Positions 52,034 through 63,986 of a DNA stretch of 64,000 nt are shown piece by piece. The notes below the pieces were generated by a model. The model was not told where the DNA came from and did not search any database. It saw nothing but the letters and a program-made list of their open reading frames with translations. The stretch is from Caulobacter sp. UNC279MFTsu5.1. Its GTDB lineage: Bacteria > Pseudomonadota > Alphaproteobacteria > Caulobacterales > Caulobacteraceae. Made by a program: the position numbers and the translations under genes. Location: contig NZ_FORN01000007.1 in NCBI RefSeq assembly GCF_900114015.1, forward strand, positions 103,523 through 167,522, written 5' to 3'. Position 1 is the first letter of the stretch. Every line of letters begins with the position of its first letter.

Positions 52034-52231
52034 AGTTTGGGGTTCTTCCGTCCAGGGAGCGGAACAGGTCCGAGGATGACGGGCATTGGGCGCCGCACAA
52101 AAACCCGCCTCTCAACCGATCGTCATAGTTTCACCATTGCCCCGCTTCATGTCAGTAAGGCGCAACGGAACCCCGGGAGGTGCGCTATTCACCTTCCACG
52201 ATACTGACGCCCCAACGGAGCAGGACCCCGC

Positions 52232-52930
<699 letters not shown>

Positions 52931-52934
52931 CCCC

Positions 52935-53456
<522 letters not shown>

Positions 53457-53481
53457 CGGTTGGCGCCCATGGTCCTTACGT

Positions 53482-53609
53482 CCGCTCATCCCGGCGAACG
53501 CCGGGACCCAGATCCCAAGGCGGTGTGGATGACTGGAGGAGCTCGGCGCTATCTGGCGTCAGCCTCGAAGCCGTTCCATCTGGGTCCCGGCGTTCGCCGG
53601 GATGAGCGG
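53482..53609. repeat. E-family MITE-like repeat between tolR and tolA
   Basis: A 128-bp element, arms CCGCTCATCCCGGCGAACGC and GCGTTCGCCGGGATGAGCGG. Strong hairpin potential lies within the tol-pal transcript. Confidence 0.82.
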
Positions 53610-53626
53610 ATCGTGGGGTGGCTCGC

Positions 53627-54436
53627 ATGACCCCCCGCGACGAGCGCACCAACTTCTCGCCCGCCTTGGTCGGGTCGATCGGCCTCCACGTGCTGGTGGT
53701 CGCCGCGATCCTGATCGGGCCGTGGAAGCCGTCCAAGCCGGTGATCATCGGCGAAAGCGTGCCGGTGACCATCGTCACCGAGGGGCCGACCAATGTCCGC
53801 CCGGCCATCGAGGACGTCGTCGACCAGACGGCCCAGACCGAGGAGCCGACGCCCGAGGCCCAGCCGCAGCCGCCGGCCCCCGTGCCCGCCCCGGTCCCGA
53901 CCCCGGCCCCCGCCCCGCCAAAGACCGCCGCCCCGGCCCCGACGCCCAAGCCGACCCCGACCAAGCCGGCCCCGGCCAAGCCCGAGCCCGACTTCTTCGC
54001 CTCGCTGGAAAAGACCCTGGCCAAGACCCCCAAGGCCGCCGGCAAGCCGATCGCCAACGCGCCCAAGGGGCCGACCCGTCCGGAGACCGCCACCCAGGCC
54101 CGTCCGGGCGCCGGCGCGATGACCGGTCTGCAGGCTGCGGCGATCAACGGCATGAAGGACGAGATCCAGCGCCGCTGGAACCCCAACTGCGAGGTCGAGG
54201 GCGGCGCGGCCGTGCAGGTCAAGGTCAGCTTCAAGCTGGCCACCGGCGGGCGCATCGTCGGCCAGGTGACGGCCGGCGACGCCGAGCGTTCGGCCGACCC
54301 GGTGGTCAAGGCCGCCGCCGACCGGGCCATCCGCGCGGTCTACCAGTCGGCGCCCTTCGAGGGCCTGCCGCCCGACTACTACGGCCAGCAACTCAATTTG
54401 AACTTCAAGGCGCGCGACGCTTGCGCGGCGCGATAG
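53627..54436 (+). CDS. tolA: TolA-like/TonB C-terminal energy-transducing protein
   Basis: A 269-residue protein with an N-terminal membrane helix ([20 protein letters not shown]), a Pro-rich periplasmic linker (about 85-140, [20 protein letters not shown]) and a C-terminal TolA/TonB-like domain ([20 protein letters not shown], then [16 protein letters not shown]). It links TolQR to TolB and Pal for outer-membrane constriction at division. The start at 53627 is preferred to the GTG at 53618, because the latter lies close to the repeat. The linker is shorter and richer in Pro than the helical TolA stalk of E. coli. Confidence 0.92.
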   Translation: MTPRDERTNFSPALVGSIGLHVLVVAAILIGPWKPSKPVIIGESVPVTIVTEGPTNVRPAIEDVVDQTAQTEEPTPEAQPQPPAPVPAPVPTPAPAPPKTAAPAPTPKPTPTKPAPAKPEPDFFASLEKTLAKTPKAAGKPIANAPKGPTRPETATQARPGAGAMTGLQAAAINGMKDEIQRRWNPNCEVEGGAAVQVKVSFKLATGGRIVGQVTAGDAERSADPVVKAAADRAIRAVYQSAPFEGLPPDYYGQQLNLNFKARDACAAR

Positions 54437-54449
54437 GAGGACGCCCAGC

Positions 54450-55775
54450 ATGACCCTCAAGTCCGTCTTCAAAGGCCCCCTGGCCGCTTGGGCCGGCGCC
54501 GCCGTCCTGGCCCTGTCCATGGCCGCCTTCGCGCCGACCGTCGCCCGCGCCCAGATCGAGGTCGACATCGACAAGGGCGCGGTCAAGCCGCTGCCGGTGG
54601 CCATCCCCGCCTTCTCGGGCGGCGGGCGCGGGGCCGACATCTCGCAGGTCATCAGCGGCAATCTCGAGCGCTCGGGCCTGTTCCAGCCGCTGAACGTCGC
54701 CAACGTCGCCGACAAGCTGACCGACGTGAACGTCCAGCCGCGCTTTCCCGATTGGCAGGCCACCGGGGCCCAGGCCCTGATCAACGGCCAGGTCACGGTC
54801 GGCGCCGACGGCACCCTGCGCGTCGACTTTCGCCTGTGGGACACCTTCAGCCAGCAGCAGCTGCTGGGTCTGCAGTTCACCTCGACCGCCGAGAACTGGC
54901 GGCGCGTGGCCCACAAGATCAGCGACGCGGTCTATGAGCGGCTGACCGGCGAGAAGGGCTATTTCGACACCCGGGTGGTGTTCGTCGCCGAGAGCGGCTC
55001 CAAGCTGGCCCGGGTCAAGAAGCTGGCGATCATGGACCAGGACGGCGCCAACCCGCAGTACCTGACCGACGGCTCGTACATCGTCATGACCCCGCGCTTC
55101 TCCTCGACCAGCCAGGAGATCACCTACATGGCGCTGCGGCCCACGGGGTCGAGCATCTACCTGACCAACCTGGAGACGGCCCGCACCGAGACCATCGGCA
55201 AGTTCCCGGGCATGGTCTTCGCCCCGCGCTTCTCGCCGGACGGCAGCAAGGTGGCCTTCTCGGTCGAGAAGGGCGGCAATTCCGACATCTATGTGATGGA
55301 CCTGCGCAGCCGCCAGTCGACGCGGATCACCACCGACCCGGCCATCGACACCTCGCCCTCGTTCTCGCCGGACGGCAGCAAGATCGTGTTCAACTCCGAC
55401 CGCGGCGGCCAGGCCCAGCTCTACATCATGAACGTCGACGGCAGCGGCGTGCGCCGCATCTCGTACGGCGGCGGCCGCTACACCACCCCGGTGTGGAGCC
55501 CGCGCGGCGACTTCATCGCCTTCACCAAGCAGACCGGCGGCGAGTTCCACATCGGCGTCATGCGGGCCGACGGCGGCGACGAGCGGCTGCTGACCACCAG
55601 CTACCTGGACGAAGGCCCGACCTGGGCGCCCAACGGCCGGGTGCTGATGTTCTCGCGCGAGAGCGCCAACGGCAATTCGCGGCTGTGGACGGTGGACATC
55701 ACCGGCCGGATCCTGCGTCCGGCCGCCTACCAGGGCGCCGCGTCGGACCCCGCCTGGTCGCCGCTGCTGGATTGA
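54450..55775 (+). CDS. tolB: Tol-Pal system beta-propeller protein TolB
   Basis: A 441-residue periplasmic protein with an N-terminal signal ([20 protein letters not shown], cleavage near ARA-QIE), a D1 alpha/beta domain ([35 protein letters not shown]) and a six-bladed propeller ([56 protein letters not shown]). It binds Pal and TolA. The gene follows tolA after 13 bp. Confidence 0.97.
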   Translation: MTLKSVFKGPLAAWAGAAVLALSMAAFAPTVARAQIEVDIDKGAVKPLPVAIPAFSGGGRGADISQVISGNLERSGLFQPLNVANVADKLTDVNVQPRFPDWQATGAQALINGQVTVGADGTLRVDFRLWDTFSQQQLLGLQFTSTAENWRRVAHKISDAVYERLTGEKGYFDTRVVFVAESGSKLARVKKLAIMDQDGANPQYLTDGSYIVMTPRFSSTSQEITYMALRPTGSSIYLTNLETARTETIGKFPGMVFAPRFSPDGSKVAFSVEKGGNSDIYVMDLRSRQSTRITTDPAIDTSPSFSPDGSKIVFNSDRGGQAQLYIMNVDGSGVRRISYGGGRYTTPVWSPRGDFIAFTKQTGGEFHIGVMRADGGDERLLTTSYLDEGPTWAPNGRVLMFSRESANGNSRLWTVDITGRILRPAAYQGAASDPAWSPLLD

Positions 55776-55979
55776 TCCACACCAGATTCAGGCAACCTCC
55801 GCCGTAACGGCGCGTTGCGCTGGAGTCGTTCATCCGGCGTTCACGCGGCGGGTGAAACCAGGTGAATGGTGCGACATTCTGACGCCATTGTGAGGTGCAA
55901 GGTACGATTTGGCGCGGCGCCACGAAGGCTACACGCGCTACAACTATCAACCTTGGCCGTGGACTTGAGGAGAAACTGG

Positions 55980-56537
55980 ATGAGCTTCGACACCCAACGC
56001 GTCGCTAGACTGGCGATGATCGGTCTGGCGGCCGCCTCGCTCGCCGCCTGTGCTTCGCGGCCGAAGCCGGCGGGCCCGCAGGCCCCGACCCCGGCGCCCT
56101 CGCAACCCACGGCCCCGCCCTACACGGCGCCGGCCACGCCGGAGTCGCCGGTCAATCAAGGTCCGCTGCCCGGCACGGTGCAGGATTTCGTGATCAACAT
56201 CGGCGAGCGGGTCTATTTCGACACCGACCAGTACGACATCCGCAGCGACGCCCAGCCGACCCTGACCGCCCAGGCCCAGTGGCTGAACCGCTATCCGGCC
56301 GTGCGCGTGCGCATCGAGGGCAACGCCGACGAACGCGGCACCCGCGAGTACAACCTGGCCCTGGGCGCCCGCCGCGCCAACGCCGTCCGCGAATTCCTGG
56401 TCGGCCAGGGCGTCTCGGGCTCGCGCATCGAGACCCTGTCCTACGGCAAGGAACGGCCGATCGATCCAGGCACGGGCGAAGACGCCTGGGCCAAGAACCG
56501 CAACGCCCGCACCGCCATCACCGACGGCGCGCGGTAA
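55980..56537 (+). CDS. pal: Peptidoglycan-associated lipoprotein
   Basis: A 185-residue outer-membrane lipoprotein with lipobox SLAAC (RLAMIGLAAASLAAC), a Pro/Ala linker and an OmpA-like peptidoglycan-binding domain (FDTDQYDIRSDAQPTLTAQA, VRIEGNADERGTREYNLALG, ARRANAVREFL). GAGGAG lies ten bases before the ATG at 55980. It is 204 bp after tolB, without a repeat, so it may have a separate promoter. Confidence 0.96.
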   Translation: MSFDTQRVARLAMIGLAAASLAACASRPKPAGPQAPTPAPSQPTAPPYTAPATPESPVNQGPLPGTVQDFVINIGERVYFDTDQYDIRSDAQPTLTAQAQWLNRYPAVRVRIEGNADERGTREYNLALGARRANAVREFLVGQGVSGSRIETLSYGKERPIDPGTGEDAWAKNRNARTAITDGAR

Positions 56538-56583
56538 TCGAAAGCTCCCTTCCCCTCGATGGGGGAGGGGAGTCCATGCCAGG

Positions 56584-56688
56584 TGTCATCCCGGAAGCCT
56601 CGCAGAGGCGGTCCGGGATCCAGGTGACCGGGCTGATGTGGTGCGGCTCCCCTGGGTCCCGGACAGCGCTGCGCGCTTCCGGGATGAC
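56584..56688. repeat. D-family palindromic repeat (copy 7)
   Basis: A 105-bp element with GTCATCCCGGAAGCC and GCTTCCGGGATGAC ends, between pal and cpoB. Confidence 0.75.
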
Positions 56689-56776
56689 AACGTTTTGAGA
56701 GGCCGCCAGCGCGTTTCATCGTGACGCCTTGGCTCTTGGCCGCACTTTTGTCCGCAACCGGGGCATAATCGCCGAC

Positions 56777-57622
56777 ATGAAGCTGAAAGCCGCTCTGCTC
56801 GCCTCCGTCCTGGCGCTCACCACGGTCCCGGCCGTGGCCCAGACTCCCATGCCCGACCCGCTGGACGACCGCTCGGCCAAGCGGCTGGACAAGATGGAGA
56901 AGGTGGTCCGCGAACTGCGGTCGATCGTCTTCCAGGGCCGCGACACCGGCAAGCCGGTCGTCGTCCAGGCGGCCGAGACCGACGCCCAGATCGCGGCGAT
57001 GTCCGACCGGATGCGCGACCTCGAACAGACCCTGACCAAGCTGAACGGCCAGAACGAAGGCCTGACCCACGACCTGGACGAGGCGCGCCGGGCCAACGAC
57101 GCCGAAAAGGCCCGGGCCGACGCGCTGGACCAGCGCCTGGCCGCCTTGGAAAAGCGCCTCGCCGACCAGGAGGCCGCCGCGGCGGCGGCCGCCGCCGCCG
57201 CCCCGGTCGCCGCCGCGGCCGCCCCGGCCCCGACCGACCCGGCCGCGGCCTTCAAGTCGGCCCGCCAGATGCTGCTGGACGGCGACTACGGCGGCGCCGA
57301 ACAGGCCTTCGCCGGCTATGTCGCGACCTTCCCCGACAGCGCCAAGGCCCCGGAAGCCCGCTACTGGCTGGCCGAGACCCAGTTCGTGCGCGAGGCCTAT
57401 GGCGACGCCGCCGGCAACTATCTGGGCGCGGTGCGCGGCTGGCCGCAGACCAGCTGGGCGCCCGACGCGGTGCTGAAGCTGTCGCGCTCGCTGGTGGCCC
57501 TGAAGAAGCCCGCCGACGCCTGCAAGACCCTGGACGAACTGGCCCGGCGCTATCCCAAGGCGCCGTCGGCGATCACCTCCAAGGCGGCGACGACGCGGGT
57601 TCAGGCCAAGTGCGCGGCCTAG
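56777..57622 (+). CDS. cpoB: Cell division coordinator CpoB (YbgF)
   Basis: A 281-residue periplasmic protein with a signal peptide (KLKAALLASVLALTTVPAVA), an N-terminal coiled coil (MSDRMRDLEQTLTKLNGQNE; EKARADALDQRLAALEKRLA) for trimerisation, an Ala run, then tetratricopeptide repeats (AFKSARQMLLDGDYGGAEQA, FPDSAKAPEARYWLAETQFV). It coordinates Tol-Pal with peptidoglycan synthesis in E. coli. It is the last gene of the tol-pal set; a B repeat follows. Confidence 0.94.
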   Translation: MKLKAALLASVLALTTVPAVAQTPMPDPLDDRSAKRLDKMEKVVRELRSIVFQGRDTGKPVVVQAAETDAQIAAMSDRMRDLEQTLTKLNGQNEGLTHDLDEARRANDAEKARADALDQRLAALEKRLADQEAAAAAAAAAAPVAAAAAPAPTDPAAAFKSARQMLLDGDYGGAEQAFAGYVATFPDSAKAPEARYWLAETQFVREAYGDAAGNYLGAVRGWPQTSWAPDAVLKLSRSLVALKKPADACKTLDELARRYPKAPSAITSKAATTRVQAKCAA

Positions 57623-57629
57623 GGCGGAA

Positions 57630-57728
57630 GGCCCCCTCGGTCGCTCCGCGACAGCTCCCCCAAGGGGGGAGCGACTAGCGCGATCAGATCCTCCCCCTCT
57701 GGGGAAGGTGGCCCGAAGGGCCGGAGGA
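57630..57728. repeat. B-family repeat between cpoB and tilS
   Basis: An element with GCTCCCCCAAGGGGGGAGC and CCTCCCCCTCTGGGGAAGG hairpins, immediately before tilS. Confidence 0.72.
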
Positions 57729-57746
57729 GGCTAGGGCGGCAGCCGC

Positions 57747-59147
57747 ATGATCACAACCTTCCCCGCCGTCGCCGCCGCCCTCGACCGCCGCCTGCGCCCC
57801 GCCGCCGCCGCGCCCTTGGCCGTGGGTTTCTCCGGCGGCGGCGACAGCCTGGCCCTGCTGATCCTGACCCTGGACTGGGCCCGGGCCCACGGCCGCGCCG
57901 TGGTCGCCCTGACCGTCGACCACCAGCTGAACCCCGCCAGCGCCGCCTGGACCGCCCAGGCGGTCGCCAAGGCCCGCGCCCTGGGCGCCCAGGCCCGCGC
58001 CCTGGCCTGGACCGGACCCAAGCCCGGCTCGGGCCTGTCGGCCGCCGCCCGCGCCGCCCGCCACGCCCTGCTGGCCGACGCCGCCCGGGAGGCTGGAGCG
58101 CGGGTCCTGCTGCTGGGCCACACCGCCGACGACCTGGCCGAGGCCGCCCTGATGCGGGCCGGGGGCTCGACCGTGCCCGACCCCCGCGACTGGTCGCCCT
58201 CGCCCGCCTGGCCGCAGGGCCGGGGCCTGTTCGTGCTGCGGCCGCTGCTGGCGGCGCGGCGCGGCGCGCTGCGGGACTGGCTGGCGGCGCGGGGCGAGAC
58301 CTGGCTGGACGATCCCGCCAACGACGATCCGAAGTCGGCGCGGGCGAGGGCGCGGGCGCGGCTCTCCTCCCCCGGGAAGCGCAGCGGAACGGGGGAGGAG
58401 GCGGCGAAGCCGACGGAGGGGGCGTCCAGCCGCGTCCCGCCGGCGCCGGACGCCCCCTCCGTCACGTCGCCCGCCGGCGCCGTGCCGCCTCCCCCGTTCC
58501 ACGGGGGAGGAGAGGGCTACCTCGTCCTCCCCCGCACCGCCCCCGCCGCCCACGTCGCCGCCGCCTGCCTGTGCGCGGCCGGCACCTCGCAGCCGCCGCG
58601 CGGCGAGCGGCTGCGGCGGCTGGTGGACCGGATCCGGGCCGGCGAGACCTTCACCGCCACCCTGGCGGGCGCGCGAATCGAGGCGGCGGGCGAGGGGGTG
58701 AGCTTCTTCCGCGAACCCGGCGAGACGCGGCGCAAAGATCCTCGCCCTCTGGGGGAGGGGTCGCCGCAGGCGACGGAGGGGGATGCGGCGTCGGCCGGCG
58801 GGACCCCCTCCGGCCCTTCGGGCCACCTGCCCCAAGGGGGGGGGATCTGCGAGCTCCCTCTCAACCAACCCCTCGTCTGGGACGGCCGCTATGAGCTGCT
58901 CGCGACCGCGCCAGGCCTGGTCGTCCGTCCGCTGCAAGGCCTCGCCGCCCGCCTGCCGCCCGCGCAACGCCAGGCGCTGAAAGGCCTGCCGGCCGCCGCC
59001 CGCCCCAGCCTTCCGGTCGTCGTCGACCCCGAAGGCGGCGTCGGTTGCCCGATCCTTGCAGAGGCGAAAACGACGCAGGCGCGCTGTCTTGTGGCGGATC
59101 GTTTCGATGCGGCGACAGGCCGTGTCGATCAAGAACCCGCGACATGA
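57747..59147 (+). CDS. tilS: tRNA(Ile)-lysidine synthase with two repeat-derived inserts
   Basis: A 466-residue PP-loop ATPase that changes C34 of tRNA-Ile(CAU) to lysidine, an essential step. The P-loop SGGGDS is at 29-34 and the N-terminal domain continues to [17 protein letters not shown]. Residues 206-256 and about 330-368 are unlike TilS: they are translated from A- and B-family repeats lying in frame. Between them the TilS-like part resumes ([32 protein letters not shown]) and ends with the C-terminal domain ([14 protein letters not shown]). Frame and stop are intact, so the protein is probably made. A helical linker usual at the first insertion point may have been replaced. Confidence 0.85.
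   Translation: MITTFPAVAAALDRRLRPAAAAPLAVGFSGGGDSLALLILTLDWARAHGRAVVALTVDHQLNPASAAWTAQAVAKARALGAQARALAWTGPKPGSGLSAAARAARHALLADAAREAGARVLLLGHTADDLAEAALMRAGGSTVPDPRDWSPSPAWPQGRGLFVLRPLLAARRGALRDWLAARGETWLDDPANDDPKSARARARARLSSPGKRSGTGEEAAKPTEGASSRVPPAPDAPSVTSPAGAVPPPPFHGGGEGYLVLPRTAPAAHVAAACLCAAGTSQPPRGERLRRLVDRIRAGETFTATLAGARIEAAGEGVSFFREPGETRRKDPRPLGEGSPQATEGDAASAGGTPSGPSGHLPQGGGICELPLNQPLVWDGRYELLATAPGLVVRPLQGLAARLPPAQRQALKGLPAAARPSLPVVVDPEGGVGCPILAEAKTTQARCLVADRFDAATGRVDQEPAT
58362..58514. repeat. A-type repeat in frame inside tilS
   Basis: A 153-bp repeat with arms CTCTCCTCCCCCG and CGGGGGAGGAGAG. Its length is an exact multiple of three and it begins on a codon boundary (codon 206). It encodes 51 residues. 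Confidence 0.8.
58736..58848. repeat. B-type repeat in frame inside tilS
   Basis: A second palindromic element with AGATCC and GGATCT ends and inner ACCCCCTCCGGCCCTTCGGG. The tilS frame stays open through it, adding about 38 residues. Exact ends are uncertain. Confidence 0.72.
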
Positions 59148-59223
59148 TATCCCGCGCGTGGCGAAACTGGCCGGGCCGTCCTATCTTGGGTGGTCAGAGA
59201 CTATCGTTGGGAAGACAACGCGT

Positions 59224-61098
<1,875 letters not shown>

Positions 61099-61099
61099 A

Positions 61100-61201
61100 G
61101 CATCGTGCGGAAAAGCGGGCGCCGGTTTTCCGCAAAAAACGATGCGAAAACAAAAGTCTAGAGCAGGCCGTGCGATTCCTATATCGCGCGACTTGCTCTA
61201 G
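61100..61201. repeat. Paired inverted repeats downstream of ftsH
   Basis: GCATCGT...ACGATGC (61100-61145) encloses CGGAAAA/TTTTCCG. It is followed by CTAGAGCA...TGCTCTAG (61158-61201). They are two hairpins unlike the A-G families. Confidence 0.75.
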
Positions 61202-61223
61202 GGTCTTCGCCGACAAGAACCTG

Positions 61224-61260
61224 AAAAAGCCGGACCGGTTCGCCGCTCCGGCTTTTTCTT
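61224..61260 (+). terminator. Rho-independent terminator after ftsH
   Basis: The 11-bp stem AAAAAGCCGGA / TCCGGCTTTTT, followed by CTT, ends the tilS-ftsH transcript. Confidence 0.9.
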
Positions 61261-61335
61261 TGCGCGCTTCTTTGCGTCGGGGACGGGCGGCGCTAGCCTG
61301 CAACCTGGCCGCGACGCGCGGCGGGGAGGCATGAC

Positions 61336-61821
61336 ATGAAGACGGCGATCATCGCCCTGGCGGCCGCGACGGCGCTTTGCAGCCTGGCGGTTGGGAACGG
61401 CGCCGCCCAGGCCCAGGACATCCACAAGGACGGCATGACCGGCCCGGAGGTGGCGGCCTGGCTGCAGAAGGCCGGCTACAAGGCCGAGCTGACCAAGGAT
61501 TCCTCGGACGATCCGCTGATCGACAGCGCCGCCGACGGCCATAATTTCAAGATCTATTTCTACGACTGCAACGAAGCCAAGCGCTGCAAGGCCCTGCAGT
61601 TCTCGGCCGGATTCGACCTGAAGGAGCCGCTGAAACTGGAGAAGGCCAACGAGTGGAACCGCAAGAACCGCTATCTGAAGGTCTATCTCGACGACGAGGG
61701 CGACCCCTACGTCCAGTACGACGTCAATGTGAACGCCGGCCGCACGCTGGCGGGCCTGGACGACGACTTCGGCGTCTGGACCGGCATGATCGGCGACTTC
61801 ACGACGTTCATCGACTGGTAG
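61336..61821 (+). CDS. Secreted YbjN-domain protein
   Basis: A 161-residue protein with a signal peptide (KTAIIALAAATALCSLAVGN, cleavage near AQA-QDI). The mature part has the YbjN-like alpha/beta fold (GPEVAAWLQKAGYKAELTKD, KIYFYDCNEAKRCKALQFSA, ANEWNRKNRYLKVYLDDEGD). YbjN proteins are linked to stress and chaperone-like roles; here the exported form is of unknown function. Two cysteines (YDCNEAKRC) could form a disulfide. It stands alone between the ftsH terminator and an E repeat. Confidence 0.85.
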   Translation: MKTAIIALAAATALCSLAVGNGAAQAQDIHKDGMTGPEVAAWLQKAGYKAELTKDSSDDPLIDSAADGHNFKIYFYDCNEAKRCKALQFSAGFDLKEPLKLEKANEWNRKNRYLKVYLDDEGDPYVQYDVNVNAGRTLAGLDDDFGVWTGMIGDFTTFIDW

Positions 61822-61852
61822 GCGGGCTCCTCCTTCCGGGTTCCCATAAAAC

Positions 61853-61979
61853 CCGCTCATCCCGGCGAACGCCGGGACCCAGATCCTAAAGCTGGGTGGC
61901 TGATGGGAAAGGCTCAGTGCTCTTGGCGTCAGCCTCAAAGCCATTCCATCTGGGGCCCGGCGTTCGCCGGGATGAGCGG
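61853..61979. repeat. E-family MITE-like repeat (copy 4)
   Basis: A 127-bp element with the same arms and middle as the copies at 51907 and 53482. Confidence 0.82.
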
Positions 61980-62018
61980 ATGGTGGGAGCCAGAGCAAAC
62001 CTGCTCTAAAACCCACCC

Positions 62019-62837
62019 ATGCCCGCAGCACCAACCCGCCCCCGCGTCATGGGGATCGTCAACGTCACGCCCGACAGCTTCTCGGACGGCGGGCGGTTCC
62101 TCGATCCCAGTGCGGCCCTGGCCCAGGCCCGGCGGCTGATCGACGAGGGCGCCGACATCCTCGACATCGGCGGCGAGAGCACCCGGCCCGGCGCCACGCC
62201 GGTGCCGGCCGCCGAGGAGATCGCCCGGGTCGTGCCGTTGATCGAGGCGATCCGCGCCGCCAGCGACGTGGCGATCTCGATCGATACCATGAAGCCCGCC
62301 GTGGCCCGGGCCGCCGTCGCCGCCGGGGCCACGATCTGGAACGACGTCGCCGCCCTGCGCTTCGCCCCCGACGCGCCCGAGGTCGCCGCCGAGCTGGGCT
62401 GCGAGGTGGTGCTGATGCACATGCTGGGCGAGCCCGGCACGATGCAGGACGACCCGCGCTACGACGACGTGGTCGCCGAGGTCGAGGCCTTCCTGCTGGC
62501 CCGGGCCCTCACGGCCATGGCCGCCGGGGTCGAGCGCGACAGGATCTGGCTGGATCCTGGGATCGGCTTCGGCAAGACCCCCGCCCACAACCTGGCCCTG
62601 CTGGCCGCCCTGCCGCGGCTCAAAGCCCTGGGCTATCCGATCCTGCTGGGCGCCAGCCGCAAGCGCTTCATCGCCGCCCTGGACCCGCTGGGCGCGGACC
62701 CCGACGCGCGGCTGGGCGGCTCGCTGGCCGCCCACCTGCACGGCGCGGCGGCCGGCGTGGCGGCGGTGCGGGTGCATGACGTGCGCGAGACGGCCCAGGC
62801 GCTGGCGGTGTGGGGGGCGATCGAGGGTGGTGCTTAG
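62019..62837 (+). CDS. folP: Dihydropteroate synthase
   Basis: A 272-residue TIM-barrel enzyme joining 6-hydroxymethyl-dihydropterin diphosphate to p-aminobenzoate, the sulfonamide target. Motifs are MGIVNVTPDSFSDGGRF, DIGGESTRPGATPV, ISIDTMKPAVARAAVAAGA, IWNDVAAL, WLDPGIGFGKTPAHN and LLGASRKRFI. In relatives ftsH, folP and glmM are linked; here a block of small lower-GC genes follows folP instead of glmM. An E repeat precedes it. Confidence 0.95.
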   Translation: MPAAPTRPRVMGIVNVTPDSFSDGGRFLDPSAALAQARRLIDEGADILDIGGESTRPGATPVPAAEEIARVVPLIEAIRAASDVAISIDTMKPAVARAAVAAGATIWNDVAALRFAPDAPEVAAELGCEVVLMHMLGEPGTMQDDPRYDDVVAEVEAFLLARALTAMAAGVERDRIWLDPGIGFGKTPAHNLALLAALPRLKALGYPILLGASRKRFIAALDPLGADPDARLGGSLAAHLHGAAAGVAAVRVHDVRETAQALAVWGAIEGGA

Positions 62838-62871
62838 GGCGGCTTTCGACCCGTTGCGGACATTGCCGGAG

Positions 62872-63252
62872 TCAGCGGCTTAGCCAAACTTTCGAAATCT
62901 TGGCATCGCATTTGTCGATGCTCAACGACAACTGGCCACCTCCGCTGGTGATCTGAAGGCTGCCGTCTGGTAACCGCTGTGCTGGTCGATGTCGGAACAC
63001 AGACCATCCTCCGCCTTCGTCTTCAACCACAATCTCCGGGTATTCGGTCTTGTTCGCCGCCGGAAACAAATCATCCTCGACCGCAAGAAAGATCGCCTTC
63101 GCTGTTTCTGCGGACGTGACCAGGGGTTTTCCGTGCCTCATGTCTTCCGTTCGACACGAAACAACGTGCGCAGCCGGCGATAGAGGCTCGCCCATTGCAG
63201 GCGTTCTCGCCACGAGTGCCATTAATCCAATGAGTCCGAGTAATATTTTCAT
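62872..63252 (-). CDS. Exported protein with possible NTF2-like immunity-type fold
   Basis: A 126-residue frame with a signal peptide (KILLGLIGLMALVARTPAMG). The mature part has a helix (SAETAKAIFLAVEDDLFP) followed by strands ending in GGGQLSLSIDKCDAKISKVW. This pattern resembles the NTF2 fold immunity-type domain, in which a glycine-rich strand precedes IDKxTxxI. The match is suggestive only. GC and codon use are lower than in folP, hinting at transfer. The start at 63252 is chosen over an ATG at 63270. Confidence 0.6.
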   Translation of the reverse strand: MKILLGLIGLMALVARTPAMGEPLSPAAHVVSCRTEDMRHGKPLVTSAETAKAIFLAVEDDLFPAANKTEYPEIVVEDEGGGWSVFRHRPAQRLPDGSLQITSGGGQLSLSIDKCDAKISKVWLSR

Positions 63253-63396
63253 TGGACCATGGACGCACACTCGGAGCGGCGGAACAACGTCCGACTTCCA
63301 CCCCTAGCTGCCCTTCGCGGCGTCGGCTTGCTGACCAGAAGTCAAAGCCTGCTTCGGGCGGAGACTTGCTTCCGCTATCGACCCTAACTGACACGC

Positions 63397-63615
63397 CTAG
63401 CGTCTCATGCACTCGCGCAACATCATCGCCAGGCCGACTATCACCGCTAATCCGCCTCCCCAGTAGGCGCTGTAAAAGGCGATCTGCACGAACGGGCTCA
63501 TGAGCGCCAGGCCGTAAGATGAGTTCACGAACAAACATGCTGCGAGGATGGAAAGCCCACCGAGCGCCGTTACACCCGTCCACCTAATGAGCAGCTTGTT
63601 TCGCATTTGACGCAT
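63397..63615 (-). CDS. Small membrane protein, function unknown
   Basis: A 72-residue frame with two predicted membrane helices (WTGVTALGGLSILAACLFVN and FYSAYWGGGLAVIVGLAMML) and a basic C-terminus (RECMRR). It starts at 63615 or at the next in-frame ATG nine bases on. No family is recognised and nothing ties it to its neighbours. Lower GC marks it as part of the accessory segment at the window's end. Confidence 0.55.
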   Translation of the reverse strand: MRQMRNKLLIRWTGVTALGGLSILAACLFVNSSYGLALMSPFVQIAFYSAYWGGGLAVIVGLAMMLRECMRR

Positions 63616-63806
63616 CCCTCAAGCCTCAATTGTACGCGCGAATGGGCTGCAAACCACCCTTCTCGGCCTGTCGGAAGGTCTGCTCCCAGGCGGTGACGTC
63701 AAGGGTCCGCTTCCGGCGCAAGCGTCAATTCCCATTTTCGACCCTAGTCGTTGGGAATGCCCGCTTGGGGCTTCCGCATCGCGGTGCCGTGGCGCATGGT
63801 TGGCGG

Positions 63807-63986
63807 ATGAGCAAGCCGCCCACAGAGCCGGAACGCCCCAAGCCAGCCGTCATTGCGATAGACGCCAGTGGAAACGTGACCGCTACGGTAGACGGCGAGC
63901 CCGTCGATGCCGATCAACTCATGTCCGAGCTTACCGCCGCGCAGCGCGAAGCTGACAACGACGAGGGGAATAGCACGGATAGCTAA
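63807..63986 (+). CDS. Small acidic protein, function unknown
   Basis: A 59-residue frame (MSKPPTEPERPKPAVIAIDA) with a Pro-rich start, a short beta region (VIAIDASGNVTATVDGEPVD) and an acidic tail (READNDEGNSTDS). No signal peptide or membrane segment. The upstream frame is open but unlike coding sequence. I do not recognise a family; it is reported as a likely small gene of the accessory end. Confidence 0.5.
   Translation: MSKPPTEPERPKPAVIAIDASGNVTATVDGEPVDADQLMSELTAAQREADNDEGNSTDS

Larger units (their letters stand above)
51779..52231. other. Repeat-filled gap between ybgC and tolQ
   Basis: The 453 bp hold an F repeat (51786-51873), an E repeat (51907-52033) and about 190 bp before tolQ that should contain its promoter. 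No convincing gene is present. Confidence 0.6.
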
